From positions 1 to 48,721 of the forward strand of contig DATGXI010000006.1 of the NCBI GenBank assembly GCA_035299065.1: a DNA stretch of 48,721 nucleotides. The letters run 5' to 3'. Both the position numbers and the translations under genes were made by a program. Below, one piece after another: positions 48,613 through 48,721 of this stretch (positions are counted from its first letter, which is position 1; the number at the start of each line of letters is the position of its first letter). The DNA is from DASPJQ01 sp035299065. Lineage in GTDB: Bacteria > Bacteroidota > Bacteroidia > Flavobacteriales_D > UBA2798. The notes below the pieces were generated by a model, which was not told the origin of the DNA, ran no database searches, and saw only the letters and a list, made by a program, of their open reading frames with translations.

Positions 48613-48721
48613 ACCGGGCTTTCACGCCCCCATTCGATAAGAAAATGTCACAGTAAACAAACCTGTGTTTTAACTTAACACATGTAATCGCCTCATTTTG
48701 CTTATTTTTCACGTAATTGAC

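Noticed and set aside
1..48721. tRNA, rRNA, insertion sequence or prophage genes
   Set aside because: I looked for cloverleaf T-loop motifs (GGTTCGA), rRNA cores, and transposase or integrase motifs by eye and saw none. tRNAscan-SE and ISfinder searches would settle it.

Overview
The window is a chromosomal segment of a Bacteroidota bacterium. The main evidence is six exported proteins carrying type IX secretion system (T9SS) C-terminal sorting domains of both known kinds: type A ('YPNPA'-type, in three proteins) and type B (gliding-associated CHU_C, in three proteins). Further support comes from an OmpA/beta-propeller protein like the T9SS factor PorE, TPR-transmembrane-SpoIIE phosphatases, a CCDC81-type HU plus SPOR protein, several SPII lipoproteins, A/T-rich leaders mostly without Shine-Dalgarno sequences, and -7 promoter elements resembling TAnnTTTG. 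The family or genus cannot be named from the sequence alone. I saw no rRNA, tRNA, CRISPR array, prophage or transposase.

Layout. Positions 1-8.2 kb hold a stress-type FMN-binding protein and, on the minus strand, an amidohydrolase-TPR fusion, a PorE-like OmpA protein and two tandem TPR sensor-like proteins that stop where a phosphatase domain should begin. Positions 8.2-17.7 kb (minus) hold a T9SS cargo protein, folD, citrate synthase and two paralogous lamin-tail-domain cargo proteins, one with a type A tail and one with a type B tail. Positions 18-25 kb hold an unknown small gene, an HU/SPOR protein and the translation cluster rplM-rpsI-rpsB-tsf-pyrH-X-frr, where X is a free-standing EF-Tu domain III protein. 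Positions 25-28.7 kb hold a transaldolase, an exported unknown and mltG, with an FGE/SUMF1-fold protein upstream. An SRP RNA lies at 28.8 kb. Positions 29-41 kb carry large T9SS cargo proteins, a GyrI-like lipoprotein, a 37-residue membrane microprotein, aconitase, a DoxX protein and a small lipoprotein. Positions 41-47.7 kb (plus) carry a complete TPR-SpoIIE phosphatase, a YD-repeat-like protein, and a close-packed run of two lipoproteins (one a MepA-like murein endopeptidase), an unknown acidic protein and a serine hydrolase. The right end has a structured small-RNA locus and a small conserved-looking protein.

How the parts relate. The ribosomal/translation cluster (S2, S9, L13, EF-Ts, UMP kinase, RRF) plus SRP RNA is housekeeping. 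gltA and acn supply the first two TCA steps but are 21 kb apart. Much of the rest concerns the cell surface: T9SS cargo, an OmpA anchor, and peptidoglycan enzymes or binders (MltG, MepA-like, SPOR).

Intergenic DNA is unusually informative. It holds (i) a modular GC-rich palindromic element in three copies, one inverted; (ii) arrays of CACAGAT/CGCAGA-type short repeats, one forming a 250-bp nested inverted repeat; and (iii) a roughly 180-nt RNA candidate near 48.1 kb with an operator-like palindrome in its promoter, repeated GGA/GGAGG motifs and a perfect Shine-Dalgarno sequence in front of an 18-codon frame. The RNA candidate is the best candidate here for something undescribed.
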